From Fen-1258 sp964441505 (GTDB lineage: Bacteria; Bacteroidota; Ignavibacteria; Ignavibacteriales; Melioribacteraceae), in NCBI GenBank assembly GCA_964441505.1, contig CAYTUV010000019.1, positions 6,375 to 70,374 of the forward strand: 64,000 bases of DNA. The letters run 5' to 3'. Numbering within the stretch: position 1 is the stretch's first letter; each line of letters begins with the position of its first letter. Below are positions 8,309 through 16,904 of the stretch, in pieces. Both the position numbers and the translations under genes were made by a program. The notes beneath the pieces were generated by a model, which was not told the origin of the DNA, did not search any database, and was given only the letters and a program-made list of their open reading frames with translations.

Positions 8309-8653
8309 ATGAAAGAAAAATTTGGACATATCGAAATAAAATCCGTTTCTGCAATCTTGCTTGCAGTATTCATTTTTGCATTCATTCATTCTGAACTTGG
8401 TCAATTTACACCAAAAGGTGATATACACAATTTTCACGATTACTGCCAGATTGTTGATGGCGCAACAACTCAATTACAAAAAACTGTTAGCACAAATGTT
8501 TTTAAGCTGCAAGAAATAAAAGATATTTGTTTTCATTGCGTTAATGAAGTAACACCAAGTCTCACTTCTTACATCAACCTAGAATTTGAGCAATTCAACG
8601 CACCACATAAAACCACAGAAGTTTACCTTCACAATAGATCTTTTCTCATTTAA
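8309..8653 (+). CDS. Small membrane-anchored HDYC / CxxC protein heading efflux cassette 2
   Basis: This 114-residue paralogue of the protein at 1154-1468 has a hydrophobic segment (about residues 14-26) ending in HSE. HDYC follows at residues 43-46, a CFHC pair at 74-77, and an NRSFLI end. The two share motif order and spacing but little else, which points to strong selection on these Cys and His residues. A perfect hairpin and then the tolC-like gene follow. Function is unknown; a periplasmic metal sensor, chaperone or pump accessory is inferred from its fixed place at the head of both cassettes. Confidence 0.7.
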   Translation: MKEKFGHIEIKSVSAILLAVFIFAFIHSELGQFTPKGDIHNFHDYCQIVDGATTQLQKTVSTNVFKLQEIKDICFHCVNEVTPSLTSYINLEFEQFNAPHKTTEVYLHNRSFLI

Positions 8654-8677
8654 ACCAATCTTTATTCTTTCTTGAAA

Positions 8678-8700
8678 TTCTGCTCTCTTAAAGAGCAGAA
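8678..8700 (+). promoter_or_regulatory. Hairpin between small protein and tolC, cassette 2
   Basis: TTCTGCTCT (8678-8686) and AGAGCAGAA (8692-8700) form a perfect 9-bp stem with a 5-nt loop. No T-run follows. It occupies the same position as the hairpin at 1493-1511 in cassette 1 without sequence similarity. Confidence 0.4.
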
Positions 8701-8737
8701 CAGGCACTATCATATTATAAATTTTTTGGAGTATTAA

Positions 8738-9997
8738 ATGAACAAGATTGTTTATTTGTTCATACTTCTTTTTGCTTTAGGCAAGTTGTATGGACAATCC
8801 ACCACAGGCGTAGAGAACCAGAAAAGAGAATTAACGCTTAATGATGCTATAGAGATTGGATTAAAGAATAATCCGGAAATAAAATCATCATTAGAAAAAA
8901 TAAATGCAGCCGGCGGAAGATTCTGGAGCGGGATTTCTCTCCCCTCTCCGGAATTATCAGTCCGCTATGAATGGACACCAAAAGACAAAAGTCTAAGAAG
9001 TTTCAGCGAGAGAACTCAAGAGGTTAATCAATCTTTTGAATTCCCGACGAACTATTTTTTGCGCGGTTCAAAGCTATCAACTGAAAAAGAAATTACTGAG
9101 AATGAATTCAGATTGACAGAACTGAATATCATTGCTCAAATAAAATCTGCTTATTTCAATGTTCTTGCAAAAGAAAATCAATTAAAGATAGCGGAAGAAA
9201 ATCTTGCAATAGCTGAAGACTTTTTTAAGAAAGCTGAAATCCGTTATAATGTTGGCGAAGGAACAAACCTTGAAAAGCTTACGGCAAAGGTTCAATTTAC
9301 TGAGGCAAAGAATAATGCAGAAGTTCAAAGGAATTTGGTTAAGACTGCTTATGCAGAGTTGAATTATGTTTTAGGTTACGGAAAAGAAGCTAAAGAAAAG
9401 CTTTTTGTTCTTTCAGATAGTTTAACATATCATTCGAAAGAATACACGCTTGAAGGATTAGTAAACGATGCAGAAAAAGTTAGTCCGCAGTTAAAAGTAA
9501 GCGAGCTGAAAGTAAGTTCGTCATCAGTAAGTAAGACGCTTGCTTGGTCAAGCCTCCTTCCAAATTTTAACCTTGCTTACTTCAAACAAACACGTGACGG
9601 CGATAATGGGTATTACGGAGCTTCCTTCGGTATATCTATTCCGTTGTGGTTTATGTTCGACCAGCGTGGAAAGATAGAAGAGGCAAGCGCAAATGTTTCT
9701 ATTGCGGAATCCGAATTACAATTAACCAAGAATTCTGTTTACCTAAGAATAAAAAATGCTCTTACAGAATTTCAGAATGCTGATAGACAAGTTCAACTTT
9801 ATGTAAAGGATATTCTTCCGCAAGCAGATGAAGTTTACCGCACTGCATCGAAAAGTTATGATGCCGGTGAGATTACATACTTAGAATTTCTTCAAGCAAA
9901 ACAAACCTTAATTAACTCAAGAAATAATTATATAAATGCACTGCTTGCCCACAATGTTGCAATTGCAACGCTCGAGCAAACAGTTGGTAATAGATAA
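8738..9997 (+). CDS. czcC: TolC-family outer-membrane channel (CzcC/CusC-like), cassette 2
   Basis: This 419-residue outer-membrane efflux channel has a signal peptide (MNKIVYLFILLFALGKLYGQS), then RELTLNDAIEIGLKNNPEI, the classic opening of the fold. Two long helical-hairpin repeats follow, one ending around QTLINSRNNYINALL. TTTGGAG precedes the ATG at good spacing. It pairs with the adaptor and pump that follow (gap 27 nt). It is only distantly similar to the cassette 1 channel, so the two cassettes are old paralogues or separate acquisitions, not a recent tandem duplication. Confidence 0.88.
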   Translation: MNKIVYLFILLFALGKLYGQSTTGVENQKRELTLNDAIEIGLKNNPEIKSSLEKINAAGGRFWSGISLPSPELSVRYEWTPKDKSLRSFSERTQEVNQSFEFPTNYFLRGSKLSTEKEITENEFRLTELNIIAQIKSAYFNVLAKENQLKIAEENLAIAEDFFKKAEIRYNVGEGTNLEKLTAKVQFTEAKNNAEVQRNLVKTAYAELNYVLGYGKEAKEKLFVLSDSLTYHSKEYTLEGLVNDAEKVSPQLKVSELKVSSSSVSKTLAWSSLLPNFNLAYFKQTRDGDNGYYGASFGISIPLWFMFDQRGKIEEASANVSIAESELQLTKNSVYLRIKNALTEFQNADRQVQLYVKDILPQADEVYRTASKSYDAGEITYLEFLQAKQTLINSRNNYINALLAHNVAIATLEQTVGNR

Positions 9998-10024
9998 TCA
10001 ATTGAAATTAACGGAGAAAATGAA

Positions 10025-11191
10025 ATGAGATTTAATATAAAATTCTTATCAATACTGCTGATAACTGCATTACTATTCTTTGGATGCGGCGAAAAGAAAA
10101 ATGAAGAAACGAAAGAAGAGAAGAAAGAAGAAAAAGGTGAAATTGTTCTTTCTTCAAAAGCAATAAAAGAAACCGGAATTGAAACTATAACGGTGAAGAA
10201 AGAAGTGATAAGCGGAATTATTAAAGCGACGGCTAAACTAATTCCTAATCAAGATTATGAAGCGCAAGTCGGTTCTTTAGTTCAAGGCAGAGTTCACAAA
10301 GTATTTGTTAAGGAAGGTGATTTTGTAAAAGAAGGACAAGTGTTGATGCAGCTTGAAGGACTTGGAATTGGAGAGATCAAAGCATCTTACGTAAAAGCAA
10401 AAGCAAACCTGGAGTATTTTAAGAATGCATTTGAAAGACAGAAATCATTGCTCGAACAAAACATCGGTTCGCAAAAATCGTTTCAAGAAGCAAAAGCAGA
10501 ATATGAAAAAGCTCAGGCGGAATCTATTGCCGAAAACAGAAAAATACATTCAATTGGTCTTAATCATGAAGACGTAGTTGTAGATTCTTTGCCGGAACAT
10601 GTTGCTAGTTACCTGCCAATCAAATCTCCAATTAACGGAATTGTTACGGAAAGAAATGTTGTAATCGGTCAATTGGTTGAAGCGAATACAACAGCGTTCA
10701 AAATTATGAATACATCTATGTTATGGGCAGATGGACAGATCTATGAAAAAGATTTGACAAAACTGAACGGAAAACCGAAAATTGAATTTACAACTTCTGC
10801 TTATCCGAATGAAAGATTTAAGGGAGAAATAATTCTTGTCGGTCAAACTATTGATGAGCATTCACGAACAATTAAAGTAAGAGCGACACTTAACAATCCG
10901 GGCAACAGACTTAAACCGCAGATGTTTGGTGAAATGTTTATACCAATAAGCGGCAGCGTAAAAGGAATAGTTGTTCCGGGCGATGCCATTATTAAAGAAA
11001 ACGGTAAAAGTTATCTGTTCACGGTTGCGAATGATTCGATATTCAAAAAGCAGCTTGTTGAAATCGGCGGCGAGCTTGGCGGTAAGGTTGAAATTAAAAC
11101 TGGATTGAAAGAAGGAGATAAAATTGTATCTAAGGGTGTATTCTTCCTAAAATCAGAACTTCTCAAAGAAGCACTTGCAAAGGAGGAATAA
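10025..11191 (+). CDS. czcB: RND efflux periplasmic adaptor (CzcB/CusB-like lipoprotein), cassette 2
   Basis: This 388-residue membrane-fusion protein has a probable lipoprotein signal with Cys21 (LFFGC; the lipobox is not ideal). A very charged Glu/Lys linker follows. The lipoyl-like halves are QVGSLVQGRVHKVFVKEGD and YLPIKSPINGIVTERNVVIG, with a helical hairpin between them. The beta-barrel segment is MLWADGQIYEKDL and the end is GDKIVSKGVFFLKSELLKE. Unlike cassette 1, the linker has no His, which may mean a different way of handing over metal. An ATG at 10020 runs straight into a stop, so 10025 is the start. The pump gene starts immediately after the stop. Confidence 0.88.
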   Translation: MRFNIKFLSILLITALLFFGCGEKKNEETKEEKKEEKGEIVLSSKAIKETGIETITVKKEVISGIIKATAKLIPNQDYEAQVGSLVQGRVHKVFVKEGDFVKEGQVLMQLEGLGIGEIKASYVKAKANLEYFKNAFERQKSLLEQNIGSQKSFQEAKAEYEKAQAESIAENRKIHSIGLNHEDVVVDSLPEHVASYLPIKSPINGIVTERNVVIGQLVEANTTAFKIMNTSMLWADGQIYEKDLTKLNGKPKIEFTTSAYPNERFKGEIILVGQTIDEHSRTIKVRATLNNPGNRLKPQMFGEMFIPISGSVKGIVVPGDAIIKENGKSYLFTVANDSIFKKQLVEIGGELGGKVEIKTGLKEGDKIVSKGVFFLKSELLKEALAKEE

Positions 11192-14100
11192 ATGATAGAA
11201 AGAATAATTCGTTTTTCGATAAAGCAAAAACTGCTTGTAATCTTTGCAATAATTTTACTAATAGCCGGCGGAATAGCAGCGCTCCGGATGCTGCCGATTG
11301 ACGCCGTGCCGGATGTAACAAATATTCAAGTTCAGATTCTCACTTCATCGCCAACGCTTGCGCCGGTAGAGGTTGAGAGATACATAACATACCCCATTGA
11401 AGCGGCTATGAACGGTATTCCGGATGTTGAACAGATCCGTTCCGTCTCAAAGTTCGGTTTGTCTTTAGTTACAGTTGTATTTCATGAAAATGTGAATATT
11501 TATTTTGCCCGACAACTTGTGTTTGAACGGTTGCAAACGGCAGCAGAAAATATTCCGCCGGAACTTGGTAAACCGAAATTGGGACCCACAAGCACTGGCT
11601 TAGGCGAAATTTATCAGTATGTTATTAAACCGGATGGTAAAGCAAAAAATGATTCCACAACCTTGATGGAGATGAGAACTCTTCAAGATTGGATTGCCAA
11701 GCGGCAGCTTCTCACAGTTCCCGGTGTGAATGAAGTAAACAGCTTTGGCGGTTTTGAGAAACAATATCAAGTCTTGATTGATCCGCAAAAATTGTTGAAC
11801 TACAACTTAACATTGAGAGAAGTCTTTCAATCTGTATCAGAAAATAATGCGAATGCCGGCGGAGCTTACATTGAACACGCTAACGAACAATATCTTGTTC
11901 GTGGTGCGGGATTAGTTCAAAGCATTGAAGACATTAAAAACATTATTGTAAAAACGCAAGAAAACGGAACGCCGATTTATGTTCATAATGTTGCTGACGT
12001 TGAATTAGGACCGGCAATTAGGCAAGGCGCTGTTACGATGAATGGCGAAGGAGAAGTTACTGCCGGCATTGCTATGATGCTGAAAGGTGAAAACAGCCGC
12101 GCAGTAGTTGATAGAGTTAAACAGAAAATAGAGACAGTGAAAAAAGCTTTACCGGATAGCGTAAAGCTCGAACCGTTTTATGATAGAACCGATTTAGTGA
12201 ACAAAACAATTCATACAGTAGAAAAAAATCTACTTGAAGGAGGCGTGCTTGTAGTTTTAATTCTCGTTTTACTTCTCTTCAATTTAAGAGGCGGCTTTAT
12301 AGTTGCATCCGTAATTCCCCTTGCAATGTTGTTTGCTGTAATTATGATGGTTGCAACGGGTGTATCTGGAAATTTGATGTCGCTCGGCGCTCTAGATTTC
12401 GGGCTGATAGTTGACGGCGCTGTTGTAATGGTCGAAAATGCAATTAGAAAACTGCACGAAAAGAAAAACGGAACGGGCAACACGGAAACTATTTTAGAAT
12501 CGGCACTGGAGGTTGGAAGACCGGTTGTGTTTGCCGTTGGAATTATCATCATAGTTTATCTCCCGATAATGACGTTGACCGGAATAGAAGGGAAAATGTT
12601 TAAGCCAATGGCTTACACTGTAACTTATGCTTTAATTGGCGCGCTGTTGTTGAGTTTAACATATGTGCCGGTAATGTCTGCAATTATGTTTAAGAAAAAA
12701 GTGAAAGAGAAAGAAAGTCCGGTAATTACTTACGCAAAGAAATATTATGTTCCGCTTTTGAAAAGAATCTTGAATAAAAGATATGCCGTTGCCGGAATTG
12801 CAGCAGCTTTTGTAGCAATCAGCATTATCATCTTTCCTTTTCTGGGAAGTGAATTTATACCGCAGCTTGATGAAGGAGCGATTGCAATTCAAGTGTTACG
12901 GCTTCCAAGCGCTTCGCTCAATACTGCTATTCAAACATCAACAATGATTGAAAAAGAGATAATGAAATTTCCAGAAGTTGCTTATGTAGTTACTAAAACC
13001 GGACGCGCTGAAATTGGAACAGATCCTATGGGTGTTGAGATGAGCGATGTTTTAATAGAGCTAAAACCAAAAGATGAATGGAAAAGCGGAATGTCCAAAG
13101 ATGAATTAGTTAAGGCAATGGATAAAGAGCTTTCTAAACTTCCCGGAATGGGTTTTAGTTTTTCACAACCGATTCAGTTAAGAGTTGCCGAATTGATCTC
13201 TGGCGTTCGTTCCGATATTGCAATTAAATTATTTGGCGAGGACTTGGAAGTTCTGAAAGAAAAAGCTGAAGATATAGCAAAGGTAGTTTCAAAAATTGAA
13301 GGCGCTGCTGACGTGAAAGTTGAGCAAGTAACCGGTCTTCCGCAGCTTCAAATAAAAATTGACCGCTCTAAGATTTCGAGATACGGAGTAAATGTAGCGG
13401 ATATTAACCAGATAATAGAAACAGCTATTGGCGGAAAATCTACCGGCGAAGTGTTTGAAGGTGAAAAGAGATTTGACCTTGTTGTAAGATTCAAAGAAGA
13501 AGCGAGAAACAATGTTGATGTGATTAAGAATATTCTTGTTCCTACTCCAAACAGTTCGAGCATTCCTCTTAGCCAATTAGCTGATGTTTATATTGAAGAA
13601 GGCCCCGCACAAATAAGCCGCGAGCACAGCCAGCGGAGAATTGTTGTTGAAGCGAATGTAAGAGAAAGAGATATCGGAAGTTTTGTTGAAGAAGCGCAGT
13701 TGAAACTTGATGAAACAATAAAACTGCCAACCGGTTATTATTTAGAATGGGGTGGCACGTTTGAAAATTTACAAAGCGCACGAACAAGATTAGCAATTGT
13801 TGTTCCGCTCTCACTATTTTTAATTTTCATTCTCTTATTTATCTCATTCGGCTCTGTTAAAAATGCACTTCTGATTTATACAGGTATTCCGTTTGCAATT
13901 GTCGGCGGCGTGTTCTCTCTTCTCATTCGAGGAATGCACTTTAGCATTTCTGCCGGGGTTGGATTCATTGCGCTATTTGGAGTTGCCGTTTTAAATGGCG
14001 TGGTAATGGTATCATACATAAATCAATTACGTCAAGAAGGAAAAACTTTAGAGGATGCTGTTGTTCAAGGCGCAGAGACAAGATTACGTCCCGTGTTAAT

Positions 14101-14287
14101 GACCGCACTAGTTGCAAGTCTTGGGTTTATTCCAATGGCACTGTCAACCAGCGCGGGTGCTGAAGTTCAGCGACCGCTTGCAACAGTAGTAATCGGTGGC
14201 ATAATAACTTCAACAATATTAACACTCTTTGTTTTACCAACACTTTATAAATGGTTTGAAGGAAAAAAGGTGGAACCGGAGTTATGA
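11192..14287 (+). CDS. czcA: CzcA/CusA-family heavy-metal RND efflux pump, cassette 2
   Basis: This 1031-residue inner-membrane pump is of normal family length. It begins MIERIIRFSIKQKLL, followed by PIDAVPDVTNIQVQ. The proton-relay motif DFGLIVDGAVVMVEN starts at Asp402 and fits the divalent-cation signature DFG-x3-DGA-x3-VEN exactly. The C-terminal helices contain SISAGVGFIALFGVAVLNGV, nearly identical to cassette 1, while the porter domains differ more, as expected if the substrates differ. An AAGGAGG site lies within the end of the adaptor gene. The last four bases overlap the next ATG, so the small Cys protein is translated together with the pump. Confidence 0.92.
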   Translation: MIERIIRFSIKQKLLVIFAIILLIAGGIAALRMLPIDAVPDVTNIQVQILTSSPTLAPVEVERYITYPIEAAMNGIPDVEQIRSVSKFGLSLVTVVFHENVNIYFARQLVFERLQTAAENIPPELGKPKLGPTSTGLGEIYQYVIKPDGKAKNDSTTLMEMRTLQDWIAKRQLLTVPGVNEVNSFGGFEKQYQVLIDPQKLLNYNLTLREVFQSVSENNANAGGAYIEHANEQYLVRGAGLVQSIEDIKNIIVKTQENGTPIYVHNVADVELGPAIRQGAVTMNGEGEVTAGIAMMLKGENSRAVVDRVKQKIETVKKALPDSVKLEPFYDRTDLVNKTIHTVEKNLLEGGVLVVLILVLLLFNLRGGFIVASVIPLAMLFAVIMMVATGVSGNLMSLGALDFGLIVDGAVVMVENAIRKLHEKKNGTGNTETILESALEVGRPVVFAVGIIIIVYLPIMTLTGIEGKMFKPMAYTVTYALIGALLLSLTYVPVMSAIMFKKKVKEKESPVITYAKKYYVPLLKRILNKRYAVAGIAAAFVAISIIIFPFLGSEFIPQLDEGAIAIQVLRLPSASLNTAIQTSTMIEKEIMKFPEVAYVVTKTGRAEIGTDPMGVEMSDVLIELKPKDEWKSGMSKDELVKAMDKELSKLPGMGFSFSQPIQLRVAELISGVRSDIAIKLFGEDLEVLKEKAEDIAKVVSKIEGAADVKVEQVTGLPQLQIKIDRSKISRYGVNVADINQIIETAIGGKSTGEVFEGEKRFDLVVRFKEEARNNVDVIKNILVPTPNSSSIPLSQLADVYIEEGPAQISREHSQRRIVVEANVRERDIGSFVEEAQLKLDETIKLPTGYYLEWGGTFENLQSARTRLAIVVPLSLFLIFILLFISFGSVKNALLIYTGIPFAIVGGVFSLLIRGMHFSISAGVGFIALFGVAVLNGVVMVSYINQLRQEGKTLEDAVVQGAETRLRPVLMTALVASLGFIPMALSTSAGAEVQRPLATVVIGGIITSTILTLFVLPTLYKWFEGKKVEPEL

Positions 14288-14502
14288 AAAACATTAACAT
14301 AAAATCAAAAATCACGTGTCATTACTGCGGTTTTGAAAGTGAAGAAGAGATGCCGCTTTATGTGTGTGTGCATTTCTATGAGTGCAAATCTTGTAAGAAA
14401 ATATTAAAGCCAAAAGAAGGCGAATGCTGTGTATTTTGTTCTTATGGTAGTGTTAAATGTCCGCCAAAACAGATTGAAGAAAACAACTATAAACAAATTT
14501 AA
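14284..14502 (+). CDS. Small cysteine-rich zinc-ribbon protein (GDCCVxC type)
   Basis: This 72-residue cytoplasmic protein has eight cysteines: CHYC at the start, a single Cys after MPLYV, CKSC, and GECCVFCSYGSVKCPP near the end. The last motif matches the GDCCVxC family, small proteins often found next to mercury or other metal-resistance genes and sometimes selenoproteins. Here all positions are Cys codons with no in-frame TGA. It overlaps czcA by 4 nt (ATGA), so it is coupled to pump synthesis. Intracellular binding of metal and delivery to the pump is inferred. Cassette 1 has no counterpart. Confidence 0.75.
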   Translation: MKNINIKSKITCHYCGFESEEEMPLYVCVHFYECKSCKKILKPKEGECCVFCSYGSVKCPPKQIEENNYKQI

Positions 14503-14513
14503 TAAGGAATAAG

Positions 14514-14855
14514 ATGAAAGAGATAAAAGCAATAATACAGCCCTTTATGCTAACCAAAGTAGTAACAGCCCTTCATAAAATTGAAGGGCTTCCCGGTGTA
14601 ACAATCTCGGAAATTAAAAGCTGCGGCAGATGCAAGACAAAAGAAGTAAAAGAAAAAATTGCAGATGGAATTATTGAATACACAGCTAAAGTAAAGATTG
14701 AAATTGTTGTTGAAGATAAGTTGGCAGAGAAAGTTGTTACTATAATCCAAGAAAATGCACACACCGGCAATCCGGGGGATGGAAAAATATTTATCTACTC
14801 GGTTGAAGACATTGTTCGGATAAGAACAAATGAAAGAGGTGAAGGAGCGATATAA
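14514..14855 (+). CDS. PII-like signalling protein linked to metal efflux (PII-NG type), cassette 2
   Basis: This 113-residue PII-superfamily protein is a paralogue of the one at 7099-7440. It shares the start MKEIKAII.PF, the KIEGLPGVTISEIK segment, the C-loop TGNPGDGKIF and the RTNERG end. At the base of the T-loop it has SCGRCKTK, a CxxC that the other copy lacks (it has GFGKSRAK). The cysteines could make this copy respond to metal or redox state; this is a hypothesis from sequence. The uridylylation Tyr of GlnB is absent. It lies 11 nt after the zinc-ribbon gene, in the same transcription unit as the pump. Confidence 0.85.
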   Translation: MKEIKAIIQPFMLTKVVTALHKIEGLPGVTISEIKSCGRCKTKEVKEKIADGIIEYTAKVKIEIVVEDKLAEKVVTIIQENAHTGNPGDGKIFIYSVEDIVRIRTNERGEGAI

Positions 14856-14875
14856 TTGAAACGAAAGATGAACTT

Positions 14876-15223
14876 ATGAGAATATCAAAATTAATTTTTC
14901 CAGCAATGGTAGCAGTGGTCCTTGCAGTAATTTATTTCACATATTTTGTACCGACAAAGGAATTAGACTCATTCGACAAATTTACTCCGGGTAGTGAAAT
15001 TAACCAGCGAGTAAATGCTGCCGTTGTCAAGTCGAAAGGATTTGAAAGAGATGCAAACGGCGGCATTGTTTCCTTTTATGCAACAGATAAAAATAATGTT
15101 GAATTAAAAATTACGTTTCACGAACCGGCTCCGGAGGAAATAGTTAATGCAGAAGTTGTTGAAATACTCGGGCACATGCACGGAAGTAACTTCACTGCGG
15201 CAAGTGTTTTTGTTCTAAAATGA
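14876..15223 (+). CDS. CcmE-like OB-fold membrane-anchored protein, cassette 2
   Basis: This 115-residue paralogue of 7437-7784 has the same length and a membrane anchor at residues 5-24. EINQRVNAAVVKSKGFERDANGG begins the OB region (shown here only as its start), and GHMHG precedes the last strand. The heme-binding His/Tyr motif of true CcmE is missing in both copies. They are much more alike than the channels and adaptors are, so the PII-CcmE-like end of the cassettes may have been exchanged or duplicated more recently. It is preceded by a 20-nt gap rather than the ATGA overlap of copy 1. Confidence 0.7.
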   Translation: MRISKLIFPAMVAVVLAVIYFTYFVPTKELDSFDKFTPGSEINQRVNAAVVKSKGFERDANGGIVSFYATDKNNVELKITFHEPAPEEIVNAEVVEILGHMHGSNFTAASVFVLK

Positions 15224-15245
15224 TTAAAAATAGATTGAAGCAATT

Positions 15246-15326
15246 ATGAAAAAATATCAGCTAAAAAATATATACTGCGCTTTGGGTGCGGCGAACATAA
15301 CACTTTTCTTTCTCATGCGTCTGTAG
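15246..15326 (+). pseudogene. Decayed 5' fragment of a zntA-like ATPase gene
   Basis: The 26-codon frame starts MKKYQLKN and closely resembles the first 57 nt of the intact zntA-like gene at 22385. The metal-binding DCASC of the intact gene is YCALG here, and after about the 19th codon the similarity ends and a stop follows. It lies directly after cassette 2. It is a leftover of a second ATPase gene that has lost both its metal site and its body. Confidence 0.65.
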
Positions 15327-15336
15327 GAATTAGAAA

Positions 15337-15915
15337 ATGAAATCAGTTAACAAAGATTTAGATGGTGATATACTTCTTCAACTTTTAGTAGATGTTAAAG
15401 CTAATGACACCAAAGCTATAGGTAAACTTTGTGATCACTTTCTTCCAAAGGTGTACCGTTTTATTTACTACCGTGTCAAGAAGATCGAAGATGCCGAAGA
15501 CTTGACAAGTGAAGTATGCCTTAGGGTGCTTCAATCGATTCAGGAACAAAAAGGGTCATTTCACGCATGGATTTATCGTATCGCTTCTAACATGATTACG
15601 GACCACTATCGTCGCCGTGCGGTACGATCAACTGTTAAGTCGATAGGAGATTCAATTGAAGAAATAGATGATCATAGTAATACAGCGATTGAGTTGCTCG
15701 AACAGCAAGAACTACGGCAAAACTTAAGCCAACTGACAGAAGAACAACAACAAGTTATCGCATTGAAATTCGTTGAAGGATATGGAACCGATGAGATAGC
15801 AGATTTGCTTGGAAAGTCCACGGGGGCTGTTCGGGCAATTCAATTTAGAGCATTAACTACAATGCGAACTATGTTTAACGAAGAAGGACAGCGACGAAAT
15901 GAAGGGAAAAATTAA
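15337..15915 (+). CDS. ECF-type RNA polymerase sigma factor
   Basis: This 192-residue sigma-70 family protein has a region 2 (about residues 25-95, with DAEDLTSEVCLRVL and FHAWIYRIASNMITDHYRR) and a region 4 (about 128-180, LTEEQQQVIALKFVEGYGTDEIADLL with a helix-turn-helix). There is no region 1 or 3, as in ECF factors. The gene directly abuts a DUF5667 membrane protein that probably acts as its anti-sigma factor (stop TAA 15913-15915, ATG 15916). The next gene encodes a Met-rich Spy-like protein, so the operon probably answers envelope or metal stress. The target promoters are unknown. Confidence 0.88.
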   Translation: MKSVNKDLDGDILLQLLVDVKANDTKAIGKLCDHFLPKVYRFIYYRVKKIEDAEDLTSEVCLRVLQSIQEQKGSFHAWIYRIASNMITDHYRRRAVRSTVKSIGDSIEEIDDHSNTAIELLEQQELRQNLSQLTEEQQQVIALKFVEGYGTDEIADLLGKSTGAVRAIQFRALTTMRTMFNEEGQRRNEGKN

Positions 15916-16800
15916 ATGGAACAAGACATTGAATTGATTTTAGATATTTGTATTGATGAAATGCACAAAGGAAAAAGTATTGAGGAATGCTTAGCAGAAT
16001 ATTCTCAATACGCCAGCCAACTAAAACCTTTGTTGCAACTTGTTGAGCACATTGAGGCTTTGCCTCAACCAGCGCCTTCACCCGAAGCGATATCATCAAC
16101 TTTGATCAACATCGGTAAAGAAATTGCACAGCTTACTATAACTTCAGAAACACCCGTTGTGCGTGGGAAGAAACGAAAAACAATTTCTTTTTTCAATATT
16201 TTCCAGAAACCGAAGTTAATGTGGGCATTCAGCGCTGCTCTTTTATTTCTTGTTGTTCTTTTTAGCGCCGCAACGATTTCTGCAAACAGCGTTCCCGGCG
16301 ATATCCTGTATCCTCTGAAGTTAGCAACGGAGAAAGTAAAGTTCCTGCTCACATTTGATTCAGAGAAGAAAGCAGAACTTCGGCTGACGTTCTCTGACAA
16401 GCGTCTGCAAGAAATGATCGCGGTCTTCCAGCAGTCCAATAGGCTTGATACGACATTGTTGAAGGCTATGCTTGATGAAGCAAAATTAGCTTTAGAGGGA
16501 AATGAAATACCAACTGATAAAGCGTCTATCTTTGCAGCCAAACTAAGTCACGTTAATGCTTATCAAAAAGATGTGCTGGAGAAAATTCGTCCTCGCGTTA
16601 ATCCATCAAGCCGCCAAATTGTTGATGAGGCAATCAATATGTGCGATATGCGCAGCCGCTGGATGAGAAAAATGACGAACGAAGAGTATGATAGTTCCCC
16701 CGGAGAATCGGATTCGACTCCTTCAAAACAACTGCCCCATCAATCGAAGCAAAAGTCAAAGAAGTTACAATGGGGACCGGGGTGCGATTGGATGAGATGA
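15916..16800 (+). CDS. DUF5667 single-pass membrane protein, probable anti-sigma factor
   Basis: This 294-residue protein has a soluble N-terminal part (residues 1-100) with an ECLAEYSQYASQLKPLL helix like those preceding DUF5667 domains. One membrane helix spans about residues 102-122, directly followed by NSVPGDILYPLKLATEKV, the DUF5667 signature. The outer part is helical, rich in Lys and Glu, and ends in a Ser/Pro/Lys-rich tail. DUF5667 proteins commonly follow ECF sigma genes, and the immediate junction here supports an anti-sigma role: the inside domain would hold the sigma factor and the outside domain would sense the signal. This is inference from context. There is no HxxxCxxC zinc motif of the ZAS type. 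Confidence 0.75.
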   Translation: MEQDIELILDICIDEMHKGKSIEECLAEYSQYASQLKPLLQLVEHIEALPQPAPSPEAISSTLINIGKEIAQLTITSETPVVRGKKRKTISFFNIFQKPKLMWAFSAALLFLVVLFSAATISANSVPGDILYPLKLATEKVKFLLTFDSEKKAELRLTFSDKRLQEMIAVFQQSNRLDTTLLKAMLDEAKLALEGNEIPTDKASIFAAKLSHVNAYQKDVLEKIRPRVNPSSRQIVDEAINMCDMRSRWMRKMTNEEYDSSPGESDSTPSKQLPHQSKQKSKKLQWGPGCDWMR

Positions 16801-16904
16801 AATCAACAGCATAACGCTTCTCTATGTAGTGCGTCTTTATGTGTGAGGATTATAATTTATAATCCATTTAACAAAATCACACAACAACATTAAGGAGAAA
16901 AATC

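Noticed and set aside
14284..14502. Selenocysteine in the GDCCxxC protein
   Set aside because: Related proteins can be selenoproteins, but here every position is a Cys codon (TGT or TGC) and no in-frame TGA exists.
15246..15326. Real small gene
   Set aside because: The start is a diverged copy of zntA and the rest is unrelated; the metal-binding residues are lost, so it is read as a remnant.
16065..16541. Reverse-strand frame of 158 codons opposite the DUF5667 gene
   Set aside because: The + strand gene has a clear membrane helix and DUF5667 motif and abuts the sigma factor. The reverse frame shows no motif and would oppose the operon.
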